Assembly (NCBI GenBank): GCA_020466095.1
Contig: CM035807.1
Coordinates: 14,615,985-14,679,984, forward strand
Length of the DNA stretch: 64,000 bases
Direction: 5' to 3'
Origin: Chlorops oryzae
Lineage: Eukaryota > Arthropoda > Insecta > Diptera > Chloropidae
Shown here: piece by piece, positions 32,211 to 44,014 of the stretch
Layout: each line of letters begins with the position of its first letter
How positions within the stretch are numbered: position 1 is the stretch's first letter
Made by a program: the position numbers and the translations under genes
Notes under the pieces: model-generated
Databases searched by the model: none
Seen by the model: the letters and a program-made list of their open reading frames with translations, nothing else
Told to the model about the DNA's origin: nothing

Positions 32211-33666
32211 TTAAGAAATTAACTGTTCTCTCTGAAGCTTCCCATTCTCAATATTCGATACCTAAGGCCATCAAAATAAAAAAAAATAAAAAACACCACA
32301 ATTTCCTCTTAAAAGGCATAAAAATTCAAACCCCGAAAGATCCTTAAAATTCTTGAAAAATTCACATCATCTTCTAACTCATGAGTCCACTCGAGGCATT
32401 CCCATGAAAATCGTGAAATGAACTGCAAGAAAACCAACTACTTTTGACGCTCATGAACTTGAGGCAAACATTTCCCCAAAGATGGTTTGAAATTCCTTCA
32501 GTCGATTGCATTCAGCCAATTCGCCAATTATATTGAAGGTAAGCAAACACCTTTAAAAAAGTGTGAAAAGACTGAAGACAGTTTCAGCGCAAAACAAAAA
32601 AGAAGAAAAAAAGAAAAAAACAATCATTTCAAGCGCCTCAAATCTAGTTTGGCAGGAGGAAGAAGAGCAGGAGGAGGAGGCTTAGACGGTATGTGGACTT
32701 ACGGTAGTGGACTAGGACTAATCTGGAAAGTAAACTTGTTTGTTGTTTGCTGATGGCGTGTGCTCTTGGTTGGTTGCTGCCTATGGACTCAAGCAAACTC
32801 CAATTCGACGTAGTAAGGAAGGCGTAACTTAACAAAAAAAAAAAAAAAAAAAAAATAACAAAAAAAAAGGAAAAATACAGCAAAGTAAAGCTGGAAGTTG
32901 CAACTCACGACGCCGAACATCAATTTTCTTTTTTGACATGGCACCAAAAGTGGGTGTTAGCTTCAATATGAGACTCGAACTCTTTAATACCTGAACACGT
33001 TCGCTGTCTGAGTCTTTTGTTTTATGGTTTCTTCCTTTTTTCTTAATTTTTTTTTTTTTGGTTTTTTTCTCTTGTTTGGTTACGTATAAGGCGCCAACCT
33101 TACAGGGCTATGACCCTTCTTTGATTTCTTCTCAATATGTACATATTCCAAATTTAAATGAGCTATCAAGCAACTGCTGAGCTGCTGATGCCAAAGATCC
33201 CAACGTCAAACGATTGAAGAACATCAAAGTCTGTTGTGTTGTTAACATGATCATCAGTGATCAACGAAAATCGAAAAGGTTAGGGAAAATTTTTTTGAAG
33301 AAAATCTTTTGAAAAATCAAATCAAAGAAAAGGAGAAAAACAAATTATAAAGCATTAAGCGCTAATCTTATTTATAACGCCTTTGGTAACAGTACGATCA
33401 ATACATGATTTAGCTTATCGATGGATGATGGTCTCTATTTTAAATGATATGGACACAGTCATTGAGCCGAGAGCAGGTGCCACGGAATTCATGCCCCACG
33501 ATTTCTTTCTTAAAAATTTACTTTTTCTTTTTGTTTTCCTTTCTTTTGTCGATTAATTAAAGACTCATTAAAGCGTTGTTGTCTATGGTTATAAAATAAC
33601 AAAATCATTATGGCAATCTCTCCGCGGGCTTTATGTGAAATTCATGGCTATCAAAAATTAACGAAT

Positions 33667-33698
33667 CATCATCATCATCATCATCATCGTCATCGTCA
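33667..33698 (+). repeat. (ATC)n microsatellite
   Basis: ATC trinucleotide run with GTC variants at its end. Confidence 0.9.
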
Positions 33699-35492
33699 AG
33701 AGGCTGAACAAGCTGTATTATAACTTCATCTTGGAAAATAATAACTTATTGACAATTCATTAGAAATAACATCTACATTAATTAGTGAATTATGTTTTGA
33801 AAGATTCCTTATTGAGTGCTATTAATAACAACAAAGATTAAGACGATAGTCATTAGCTGCGAGTAATTCGATAAGAAATGAATTTTGTTCGCATTAAAGA
33901 ACATAAGAAAAAATTATGTTAAAATCGATGAACAAAAAAGCTTTCATAGGCGATGAGAGCGTTCGAAAAAAATTCTTCGAAGAACTGGATTCTCATTCTC
34001 TTGTCCACCAATGGCTAAAGGAAATGAACACGTCATTTACGCCTCGTTCGTTCCACCAATTGAGCAACATGTTTCTCGAAAAAACCAAAAAAAAAAAAAC
34101 ATACCACATTTTAACACGTTTCCTTAATATGTCAATTACAAAACCGAAAACTGCAAATAAAAAACGGCGTATATAAGCTTAAATTATTATATATTAAATA
34201 TAATGAAACATGAAAAATGCAAGCTCATCAATTGCCGCATTGGTCACTACTCCTCAGCAGCAATTTAATGCAACACGCAACATACTCCATTTGGGCAAAG
34301 ACAAGGACCCAAACTCGATGTTGCAGACTTGATAACGCGACATTAGCAGGCAATTTATATGCAAATGTATTAAGTAATCGGTAGCGGTTGACGACTCACT
34401 TTTGACGGAGCGAATAGTGAAGTGAGTGGAGTGGAGTGAAGTGAGAAGGTCGGAGGAACATTGGATTTTTGGTTTAACCATCAGTTAACATATGAAAATG
34501 TACTCAACCTGAATCATTGCTGTCGAAAAAAAAAGTAAAAATTGTACCTTAAACTTCAGCCATTAAGTGCATGACGGTGGAACTTTTCAGCACTACTGCG
34601 TATTCGGGGGATTTTCTTCACTTTGAGGGAGCCTATGGCAACTCTTTTTGAACCGAATGCTACTTCACATAATTTAAATAAAATTTTTAAAGCAGTTTCC
34701 TGAAACGAAATGGGATCGAATGGGGAGTTTTTTAGAGTCTTCAAGCGAAAAATTACTGGCACCTACTTATATCGATAGCGCACGATGAGCAGAAATTTCT
34801 TTTATTGAGGTATAATCGTTCTTGATCTCTTTCCTATCAGGAGGAAATACTTAAGTTAGTCTATTAATGGTCTATTGGAATTTTGTACGATTTTTCAGTA
34901 GGAATAGGAAGCCATGAAAGAACGAGGGAATTTTTTCTGAAATTCTTAAGTTCTTAAGTTAATTCTCAAGTCTTAAAATGAGAGTTCATCAAATTGAAGG
35001 GACCTTCTAGGTCTTACTTCTTTCGTAGAAAGTTTAATGCACATACATACATAAGAAAGAAAATGTTGAATTTCAAAGACGGCGGGGCTCAAAGCGAAAG
35101 GGACTCATAGGGTCTTCATTTCATCATCTACTCATTCATATATAGTCACTTTATAGACAAAAATGTAAAGTTATAAAAATTACTGAGTTTTATTCAAAAG
35201 CCATTTTTAAATTGAATAAAATTCTGTTCAGTGAAACAAAACGGTCAACCCAAAATTTTATTAATTTCTGATCAAAACCGACTCGAATTCGAGTTTTTTT
35301 TTTAATTCAAATTCCAAATCTACTTAAATTGGAGTAAAGTAGAGCTGGTTGCGAGGTAGATATTGACAACAAGAATAGTTAAAAGTAAGATTTTTTTTTA
35401 CAAAAGATTGGGTACGAAAGGATTCAAAACCGATCATTATTATTTGCGATTAATGAAAAACGTCTAAAGTTAAAAATGTTAAAAATCAAAGA

Positions 35493-35555
35493 AGTTAAAT
35501 AGCAGAACAATGTTAAATAGCAGAAAAATGTTAAATAGCAGAACAATGTTAAATG
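35493..35555 (+). repeat. 19-bp tandem repeat
   Basis: GTTAAATAGCAGAACAAT recurs three to four times with one-base changes. Confidence 0.85.
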
Positions 35556-36254
35556 CGTTTCGTTATAACAGTTTTTTATTTTCTACGATAAACTATTATC
35601 GTGGGAGAATTTTTTTTCTCTACTTCCTGCTTAAAAGCTTTAAGGCCCTATAACACCTCAAGAGTGCATTTGCGACCCCCACCTCCCGTACGATTTTTTG
35701 TTCATCTTGGCATCCCCTACCATCCCTATTAAAAAAAAGCACTCGCACAGTTCTGTTATAAAAAGCGAGTGAGATAGAGCACTTAAATAAAATATATATA
35801 ACGGCTTTATTTTCCCGCCAAAATATTATTTCAAAAAAATCTTTAAAAAAAAAAACCAAAAATTTTCAAAACCCGAAAATCCCCAGTAGTTTCCGAGATA
35901 TCAATACTTGAAATTTTGGCATCCACCTTCTGCTTTTCCTGTTCGCCAGACGTGAATCAGACAAATTTTTGTACTGAAAACCGAATTTCTCGGGCATCAT
36001 TTTTTCTCGAAGGCTAGAATTTTTTTTGAGAACTTCGTCGGTAAGTATGCTATCTCAAATATAATTGTTTTCCCCCATTCGGAACATCTTATGTATTTTC
36101 AAATCTTATAAATGTGATGACTTCTGCTTAAAAAGCTTCAAAATACTTGGTTCCTTTGTATTTGCTTTCCGTTTGTGCCTGTTATAGAAAGCGAGTTTGC
36201 GAAAGAAATGGATCAAAGACTTACAGACGTTTAACAGATAAGTTTAACAGTCAA

Positions 36255-36350
36255 TTTTTGGTATAGAGATCTAGTCCAGACGCAAACTTTTGGTATAGAG
36301 ATCTAGTCCAGACGCAAACTTTTGGTATAGAGATCTAGTTGAGACACGTG
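36255..36350 (+). repeat. 32-bp tandem repeat, three copies
   Basis: TTTTGGTATAGAGATCTAGT recurs every 32 bp, with CCAGACGCAAAC between copies. Two more units lie at about 38486-38558 in the same orientation. Confidence 0.85.
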
Positions 36351-36366
36351 AACGTGGAGGTCAAGC

Positions 36367-38152
36367 ACTCAAAGAGTATAGAATCTAAAGAGTTCCCATA
36401 AGGGTAATATAATGGGTTTTATGGATTGGCTCTCATGATGTATATATGGGCGCTTTTGGTCAAACATGTTCCGCTGCAGACTTTCGAGTTGGAAGCGGTT
36501 TGAAGAGCTAAAGAGACTGCATGAAAAGGTATGTGAAGGAGTGTGGAAGTTAGAACAAACGCCGTTGCACCATATATTTGTGTTTGCGTGGTTTTTTTCT
36601 AATGGACTGAACGTATGTGTTAAGGGTATATATGTATGTATGTTTGTCTTGCTTAGAAGTTTTTGACTTCGTTTTTGAAGCATTTATTGAACAGAAATTA
36701 TTTTCTGCGTTCATGTGAACTATTACGCGACAGCGTTTCAAGCGGATTGCTGAATCGAAAATGTTTGTAGCGCACTTGCTATAGAAAATAAGAGATGAAT
36801 AGTCGGTCCTTGTCGAATGAATGTTGATGTACAGGTTTAACAAAAAGTAAATAAGTGAAAGTTTATAATGGAACAAATTTTCATTGGCAAGGGACGCAGG
36901 GGAGGAGAGAAAAACGCTACCATACCACTTCCTCGCGAGTCCCTAGCCTCCAAAAAGTGTGTTTCGTTATCGAAATGTCTTAACGTGTAAAATAGCGTGT
37001 TAGAAGATAAAAATTATTCTTCGAGCTATATTTTTTACTCAAAAAATAAAATTAGAAAATTGGGACGAAAAACGGCACATTTTTGTAAGAAAATTTTTTA
37101 TCTCTTAGGAAACGAAAAATTCGTGGGAATGCAAAATATGCAAGGCACCATTTCAAGGGAATTATTTATCAAATTTAAAAAGGCACTTGCAAGAAAAACA
37201 CAATGAATTTTAAAAATATTTGCATAAATACTTGCATTTAGTGAGTAAAAAAAAACTTGAAAAATAAATTTTTATTTTCTGAGTAAAAAATAAAACTCGA
37301 AAAATAATTGTTATTTCCTGATCAAAACATACAACTTGACAAATTATTTTTTTGATCAAAAATAAAAACTAAGAATAACACTCAAATACCTACTAATTTT
37401 TAAAATATATTTCATATTGATTTTTAAAATTCAAAGTTCAAAACTAATTATTATTTTAAGTCCCTGATTGAATTATGTATTTATTTCAATATTGTAAGTC
37501 TGTGATAGCTATTTATATTTACATAGCAGCCCCGCATATTTCAAGTGGGTATTGTAAAAGTCGTGCATGCCGAACAATTTTCATGTTACTCCTACATAGA
37601 AAATCACCCTACATTATCAACAAGCATTTTATGCTCATCAATGAGGATAAAAACGCTTCGGCTACATAAGCAATCGAAGCAGAAAACGAATTTTCAATTT
37701 TCTGGTCGCCAAAAACTTTCAAGCACACATCAAAAACACAAAAACTGGTTTGGCCTTTCAAATCAATAAGTGTGAAGAAACCGAATTAAATGGAATGAGT
37801 AAAAACGAGAGGTCCGATTTTGTTATTCTTCACTTTCGCTTTTTTGATTTTTGCGAAAATCCAAAAATTCGCGTTTCTTCACGCAATTTTTCAAATCAAT
37901 GCGTGCGAAACAGTTAGGCAATAGAAACTCTATTTGCGGGAAAGAGAGGTTCGATCTTTGTTGACATTTTTTTGAAAAATTCTTTGTGTTCCTTCGACTT
38001 TTTGTTTTGGTCGAACTTCTTTTTGCTCGGTCGAACTTTACCTTACAACCCGAATCCAACCAAGGCGCTAATCGTTCATCATGAAAAATTTCCCTCGAAG
38101 CGCCATATGAAATATGGGAACTCTTTAGATTCTATACTCTTTTGAAGCACTT
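36367..38152. repeat. Widely spaced inverted repeat pair
   Basis: A stretch at about 36371-36401 (GAGTATAGAATCTAAAGAGT core) has its reverse complement at about 38112-38146. They flank about 1.7 kb with no recognised gene. Confidence 0.7.
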
Positions 38153-38485
38153 AACTCCATACATTTTTTGGGAAATCATAGAAGGAGTTGCCCTAGGGTC
38201 TTGAAATTTGGCATGGACATTTCAATCTCTAGATCTATGAGATTCAACAAAAAAATTTTTGAAATCGGACCACCCCAAACCCCTCAAACAGAAAACGGGT
38301 TTTTCCAAAATCCACAATTTTGACTCCACGGTCCTGACATTCCGAACATAGCTTCATTTTGTGCCCCAAGGTTGGAAAAGTTTAATTTCGTAACGCTGCC
38401 ACGCCTACTTTTGGTGCTACGCCCTCTCAAAGTCCTCTATCAGATATTCGTGACGTAACAGCTAGAATTAAATCGATAATAGTTC

Positions 38486-38558
38486 GGACGCAAACTTTTG
38501 GTGTAGAGATCTAGTTCAGACGCAAACTTTTGGTATAGAGATCTAGTTGAGACACGAC
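38486..38558 (+). repeat. 32-bp tandem repeat, two copies
   Basis: Same unit as at 36255-36350, ending in the same AGTTGAGACACG. Together they bracket about 2.1 kb of otherwise plain DNA, which could be the interior of an old element. Confidence 0.8.
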
Positions 38559-38756
38559 CAGATTAGATACCTTGTGGTTCTTGTATTGCTTATATTTAGT
38601 TTTTCCCAATACTTTATTAAAGCATATCCCGCGAAAGTATACCGCATATAAAATTGAATTGTTTTCCCCGAAAGTATACCGCATTTATTTTAATTTGCTT
38701 TGCATTGCATTGCATATTTATTTCAAAATTGTATCAAGTGATGAAAGCCTTTAAAT

Positions 38757-39806
38757 CAGGGGTCGGCAAAATGGGTATGTAATTGTGTGAGTGAGAGCAC
38801 AGCGGCTACTAAAATAGCGAAAAATAAACCAAAAAAAATGCTGAAACTAGCTAAAAATAAAAGCTAGAAGTACATAAAAGAGCTGAAACTGACGGAAAAA
38901 GCTAAAATTTCCGCATACCCCCTCGATGTTGCATGCTCGGCTGATCTTGTCAAATGAGACAAGAGCGTAAGCAATACGTGTGGTGGCTGTCGCAAAAATT
39001 GTTGAACCAATTTTTTGCGACAGCCACTCACACGTATTGCTTACCTCTTGTCTCAGTTTGACGATCAGCCGAGCATGCAACATCGAGAGCGGGTATGCGG
39101 AATTTATAGCTTTTTCCGTCAGTTTAGCTCTTTTATGGTCTTCTAGCTTTTATTTTTAGCTGTTTCAGCATTTTTTTTTGGTTTATTTTCGGCTATTTTT
39201 AGTAGCCGCTTGCTCTCACTCACACAATTACATACCCATTTTGCCGACCCCTGCTTTAAATCGGGGTCGGCACGCTAGGAACAATTTTTGCGACAGCTAT
39301 CACAGTATTGCTTACGTTTGTCTCAGTTTGACGGGATCAGCCGAGCATGCAACATCGAGAGCGGGTATGCGGAAATTTATAGCTTTTTCCGTCAGTTTTA
39401 GCTCTTTTATGCTTCTTCTAGCTTTTATTTTTAGCTGGTTTCAGCATTTTTTTGTTTATTTTCGGCTATTTTTAGTAGCCGCTCTGCTCTCACTCACACA
39501 ATTACATACCCATTTTGCCGACCCCTGCTTTAAATCAGGGGTCGCACGCTAGGAAACAATTTTTGCGACAGCTACTCACACGTATTGCTTACGCTCTTGT
39601 CTCAGTTTGACGGGATCAGCCGAGCATGCACATCGAGAGCGGGTATGCGGAAATTTATAGCTATTTCCGTCAGTTTTAGCTCTTTTATGCTACTTCTAGC
39701 TTTTATTTTTAGCTACTTTCAGCATTTTTTTTGTTTTTTTCGGCTATTTTTTCGTAGCCGCTCTGCTCTCACTCACACAATTACATACCCATTTTGCCGA
39801 CCCCTG
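38757..39806. mobile_element. Tandem array of three hAT-type MITEs sharing an 8-bp duplication
   Basis: Three units abut: 38757-39253, 39262-39527 and 39536-39806. Each ends ATTTTGCCGACCCCTG. CTTTAAAT stands before, between and after them (38749, 39254, 39528 and 39807). The first unit is a near-perfect palindrome of about 240-bp arms around TTGTTGAACCAA. The second and third are single arms beginning (C)AGGGGTCGGCACGCT, with a 12-bp TIR of the form CAGGGGTCGGCA. An 8-bp duplication and CAGGGG ends indicate hAT. There is no transposase. Units differ by scattered one-base indels. Confidence 0.85.
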
Positions 39807-39826
39807 CTTTAAATACTGTTAAATAT

Positions 39827-40059
39827 ATGTGGCTCTGGGATAGCGTAGGGGATGCGTTCTATGCTCTTTTCCGAGGTTCGATTCCCGGCACAGCGAAACG
39901 GAGTGTAATAATCCAAGCCTAGCACTGGAAAATCGCATGTTAGGAGCACACTACAAAAAAAAAAGACATACAGTCAGACAAACACAAGAAAACCTCTCGT
40001 GGTATCACAATGGGCCGGTAAACGGCCCAAGTGGCAGCCACTCCAATATACATACATAC
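39827..40059 (+). mobile_element. tRNA-derived SINE, copy 1
   Basis: The head TGGCTCTGGGATAGCGTAGG contains an A-box-like TAGCGTAGGGG. A perfect B box, GGTTCGATTCC, lies at 39875-39885. The body includes AAGCCTAGCACTGG and GGTATCACAATGGGCCG, and the tail is ATACATACATAC. It is flanked by a 14-bp duplication with one mismatch (39813-39826 and 40060-40073). Copies 2 and 3 lie at 53925-54174 (minus) and 54521-54766 (plus). This copy lost about 14 bases in the tRNA-like head. Confidence 0.88.
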
Positions 40060-40152
40060 ATACTGTCAAATATCGTCGGGAAGGTAAGCATAACAAAGTC
40101 GGCCTTGACCGGCTTTAGCTCTTTCACTCGTTTTTATTTCACTTTCATTTAA

Positions 40153-40284
40153 CCCATTAACGCCCAGTGATATCGTTTAAGAACACTGATTTCCAGGAAA
40201 ACCATTAAAAACCTTTAAATTCAAATACTTATAAATAAAATAAAAAATCGAAGGTTTTTATTTTGATGAGTGGACGTTAATGGG
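40153..40284. mobile_element. Small TTAA-flanked MITE
   Basis: About 132 bp with inverted ends CCCATTAACG and CGTTAATGGG, flanked by TTAA on both sides (40149-40152 and 40285-40288). It is similar in type to 13624-13773. It lies just upstream of the desaturase promoter region. Confidence 0.7.
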
Positions 40285-40469
40285 TTAATTTTCATATACA
40301 TAGGTTAGTATTTAAATCCCTTTGACTTTCTCTTCCTAATTAAGGCGATTCTTAGAGTAAGAAAGAGAAGGAAAATGACATGTTTACTGCATCAGGTGAA
40401 AGAGAAATGGAGAGCAAGAGAAAAAAGCTTTCGTTCGTGGAGAAAAGCATCGAAAGCATGAAAAGTTCT

Positions 40470-40520
40470 TGGAGTATCAATAAAAGGCGGCATTTTCAGT
40501 TCGGCTTTTCAATCGTGCAG
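40470..40520 (+). promoter_or_regulatory. Putative desaturase promoter
   Basis: AATAAAAGGC (40479-40488) is a TATA-like box. TCAGT at 40496-40500 and TTCAATC at 40509-40514 are initiator-like. A start near 40511 would put the box about 30 bp upstream. The assignment depends on the inferred first exon that follows. Confidence 0.45.
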
Positions 40521-40635
40521 TTTATTCCATAGAGGGAAAAAAATCATTCGAATTTGTGTTACAAGAATATATTTTCTGTTTTGAAAAATAAAACGCAACA
40601 AGTGAATTTTACTGAAGAAAGAACCGAAAAGAGCG
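40498..40635 (+). other. Putative non-coding first exon of the desaturase gene
   Basis: The segment runs to a textbook donor, GCG|GTAAGT, at 40636. The coding exon begins shortly after an acceptor (TTCAG at 44003-44007) seven bases upstream of its ATG. Fly Desat1 has untranslated first exons, so an intron of about 3.4 kb (40636-44007) is plausible. There is no transcript evidence. Confidence 0.45.
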
Positions 40636-41650
40636 GTAAGTAAATCAAAACTTCTGTTGCAATATGTTTAAGAAAACAATTTTAAATAAAATAAATAAAA
40701 GAAGTTCATAGGATTTGGTTTGGGGAGCTTCGCTATGCTGTTTACTTTTACTTCTTGATTTTTATTCTAAAAATTTACTCAAAAAAATGGAATTGCTTTT
40801 TGATTTAAGCTTCAAAAACGTGGTTTCTTCGCTTAAAATCGAAAGTTCTGGCAAAACTGTGAAGAACCGTTCAGCGAAAATTGCAGTGTTTGCTTTTTCA
40901 CAACTTCATGCGATTCTGTGTGTATTCATCGAACAGTAAAGCCTCGAAAAATTTGCGATTTATATAAATTTAAGTGAAGTATTTAAATCTACAATTCAGA
41001 AGAAAATCTATTTTATTATTCTCAACAAAAAAGAAAAAAAAATGGTTTCAATCGATTATAAGCACAATCTGCGCCGATTTTTATCGGGACAAATTTCAAA
41101 AATTTTCACACTTACTATTGAGGGTCACATTATAGTCGAATATAGTAAAAAAAAAAAACATCGGGGAGCAATAAAATTCGGCCAAAAATCGATCAAAATG
41201 ATCACACTTCTCAGCATCAGAGTACAAAAATTCCGTTCACACTACCGAAGCATTGATTGCGGATTAAATCCCGGCTAGAAATTCAAAGTAAAATTTAAGA
41301 AATATATATAAACATTCAAAAACGTGAACTATTCGAAGACGTGAGAAAGGTTTTTTTTCAAATTAAAACTACATACATGCAATACAATAAAATTTTTATC
41401 AAAAAATTATAGCTCGAAAACATGAACAACCTCGGCTTTGATTAGTTCACGTTTTTCAATGTTTACTTTACAGTAGAGTCCTTCATAAGTAGACGTTCGT
41501 AAAAAGAGCCACCTCTCCTACACATCAAAATATCCGAAATTCCATTCCCTCTCAAACTGCAGTCCTGGGTATTTACGGAGCACGTTGTAGAGATCCGCTT
41601 AGAGATTCCCCAAATAAACAAGTGTCATTTTTTGGTTAAAGAAAGGACGC

Positions 41651-42098
41651 ATATGGGCCAAAATTCTTTTTAGTGACTAAATTTCTGTCTCTGTCAACGA
41701 AATTCAGTGTTCGTAAAAGAGCAAATCAAATTAATAACAAATAAATTTTACCTAAAAATTTATGAATAACGAAATAAAATACTCTAGTCCAATTGAAACA
41801 AATCGAATATTACCAAACTTCCATCTTGATTACTCGCAAATTACAGTAACATTGTTGTCTTGTTTGGCAAGACAAGACAAGATAAGACAACAATGTTACT
41901 GTAATTTGCGAAGAAAAAAAAAATGGAGTTTTGGTAATAATTGATTTTTTTTTCAATTCGACTAGAGTATTTTATTTCGTTATTCATAAATTTTTTGCTA
42001 AAAATAAGTTCTTATTAATTTGGTTTGCTCCTTCAGAAAAACTGAATTTCATTGACAGTGACAAAAGTTAAGGCATTAAAAAGAATTTTGGCCCATAT
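41651..42098. repeat. 448-bp long palindrome in the desaturase intron
   Basis: Two arms of about 205 bp, roughly 85% complementary by eye, meet near GTCTTGTTTGGCAAGACAAG. The outer 22 bp (ATATGGGCCAAAATTCTTTT plus two) are a perfect inverted match. TA next to TGGGCC at both ends could be a mariner-type target duplication. If transcribed it would fold into a long hairpin. Confidence 0.88.
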
Positions 42099-42099
42099 A

Positions 42100-43664
42100 A
42101 GTTATCGTAAAACGATCAGTCAGCAATCAGACCATCTTAAACTAATCGCTTTCACTAATTGCCGCAATTTTATGTCGAAGCACAAAGTCCAAAAAATCAC
42201 TCGCTTTACATTCGTTATTTCATAATATTTTCCCTCTCGAGTGCATGCATGAGTCAACATACATACATACATACATATGCCAAAGGGCCACGTCTTCTAA
42301 TCAATTGAAATGAACTCAGAGCGACATTTCAATTTTTCAAGATTAAAAAAATGGGCAATAAAAATTTTTTCCGAAACACCGGTGCGATTAAAATTGTGGT
42401 TCGATTGTTCTGACCCGAACACTCGGCAAATACGTGACTTTTTAAGAGTTAATGCAAAACAAACGAAAAAAGCTTTCTGCGGATGCTTTCACAGTAGAGC
42501 GCAATGAAGCTTCTCAGTTGAGAGGGAAGGGAAGTTGGATGGGGGGACGACGCTTCGAGTTTTGAGTTTAACCTGTTGTTAGGAGAATGATTTTGCTAAG
42601 AATTCATGTACAGTCGAACCTTTCTATTTAGTGAGCCCCACTAAAGTTAATTTGTCTCTGTATCGGAATTATTTTTAAGTTTCTTAAGAGACGACTATAG
42701 ACAGCTCTGACTGTTTACTCGAATTCATTTCAATAAATTCTCATTAATCGACCTATAAAAGAGCATAGCAATACGACCGGCAAAATGCGTTCAAGAGGTT
42801 CTTTTTTTTTTTTTTTGTGTCGTTATCAGTTCCACGACAACAAATTTTTGCGCATCCAAACAAAGCAAATTGCAAATGTAGGCATTAAAATTGCATGGAA
42901 ACACGTGAGACAAAATTTCGATTTCCTCTGCGATGCACTGTGGGCCGAATTTGATTTTTCTTTCGTCACAAAAATATTCGTTATTGATGTGCAGCTAAAT
43001 AAAAAAAAAAAAATTTATAAGATTTTTATTTTTCAAGTACACGTTGGTGGATCACCGCCACTATGGGAGAGAGATAGAGAAAGAGAAAGAGAGAGAGGGA
43101 GAGAGAGATAGAAAGCTTCAAATAAATAATTTCATTTGATCATTTCAAAACATTGGGCATCTAGGCCTGTTGTCAAGTTGGGCCCCTTTTTCAAAATACA
43201 GAACAATAAAAAAAGAAAATATTATTTGCCCTGGGAGCAAGGGCCAGGGTACAATAGTCCGAAAGGCGTGCGTGTACAATTCTATCTTGCTCTCCCTCTA
43301 TACCTCTACATCTCTCTCATTCTCTCTCTCTCCCTCTCTTCTACTCTCTCTCTCTGCCTCTCTCCCACTCTCTCTCTCTCTCTTTCTCTCTCTCCTTCTC
43401 TACCTCTCTCTCCCTCTCTCCCTCTCTCTCCTCTCTCCTCTCTCTCCCTCTACCCCTCTCTCTCCCTCCTCTCCTCTCTCCTCTCTCTCCTCTCTCTCCC
43501 TCTCTCCTCTCTCTCCCTCTCTCTCCCCTCTCTCCTCTCTTCTCACTCTATTGTTACTATTGGCACTATAGTTAAATTTTTTTAGGTTACAGTTTGGGGG
43601 GCTCATAGACCATAGCGTACCCGGTCCATCCTATAATCCGGCCCTGCCTGGACGCAATTTTTTG
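42100..43664. other. Remainder of the putative first intron
   Basis: Non-coding, with a large CT-rich region at about 43290-43550 and GA-rich repeats near 43070-43110. The Ser/Leu-rich open frames at 43136-43585 are simple-repeat artefacts. Confidence 0.5.
43290..43550 (+). repeat. CT-rich simple repeat
   Basis: About 260 bp of CTCTCTCC-type sequence, nearly pure pyrimidine on the plus strand. Confidence 0.95.
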
Positions 43665-44014
43665 ACTCTGATAGTGACAAGTGTGATCGCCTTGAATGAT
43701 TTTGGCTCAAATTTTTTTTTGTTTCCCGATGTTTTTTTGACAACATTCGACTATACTATAATGTGACCCTCAACAGTAAGTGTGAAAATTGTTGAAAGTT
43801 GTACCGATTTGGACCGCAGATTTTGCTGTTTGCGCAGATAGTGAGATCCTAGCTTAAGACTCCACTAAAGCGCAGAGATTTTCTGTATTAAGGGAAGAAT
43901 CCCTGGAACTGTTAAGTAGGCTATAATTTCAAATCAATCCGAATTCCCCATTAGTTTTTTGTGCTGTTTAAAAACTTTATAGTAAACAATCTCTATTTCG
44001 ACTTCAGCTAAAAG

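Larger units (their letters stand above)
32215..36240. other. Non-coding stretch
   Basis: Contains poly-A runs, an (ATC)n run at about 33667-33698, a GTGGA-type run near 34420-34445 and a 19-bp tandem repeat near 35.5 kb. No exon or RNA gene is recognised. Confidence 0.45.
41060..43840. repeat. ~175-bp inverted repeats flanking 2.4 kb in the desaturase intron
   Basis: The left arm, about 41065-41240, contains TTTTCACACTTACTATTGAG, GGTCACATTATAG, GATCACACTT and ATCAGAGT in that order. The right arm, about 43665-43835, is its reverse complement with modest divergence and indels. It could be a foldback element or the ends of one old transposon. Confidence 0.75.

Noticed and set aside
33916..34176. 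86-codon frame MLKSMNKKAFIGDES...
   Set aside because: The composition is protein-like at first, but it ends in A-run-coded Lys and has no recognisable motif, splice context or neighbours.
43136..43585. Ser/Leu-rich frames of 130-150 codons
   Set aside because: Produced by a CT-rich simple repeat.
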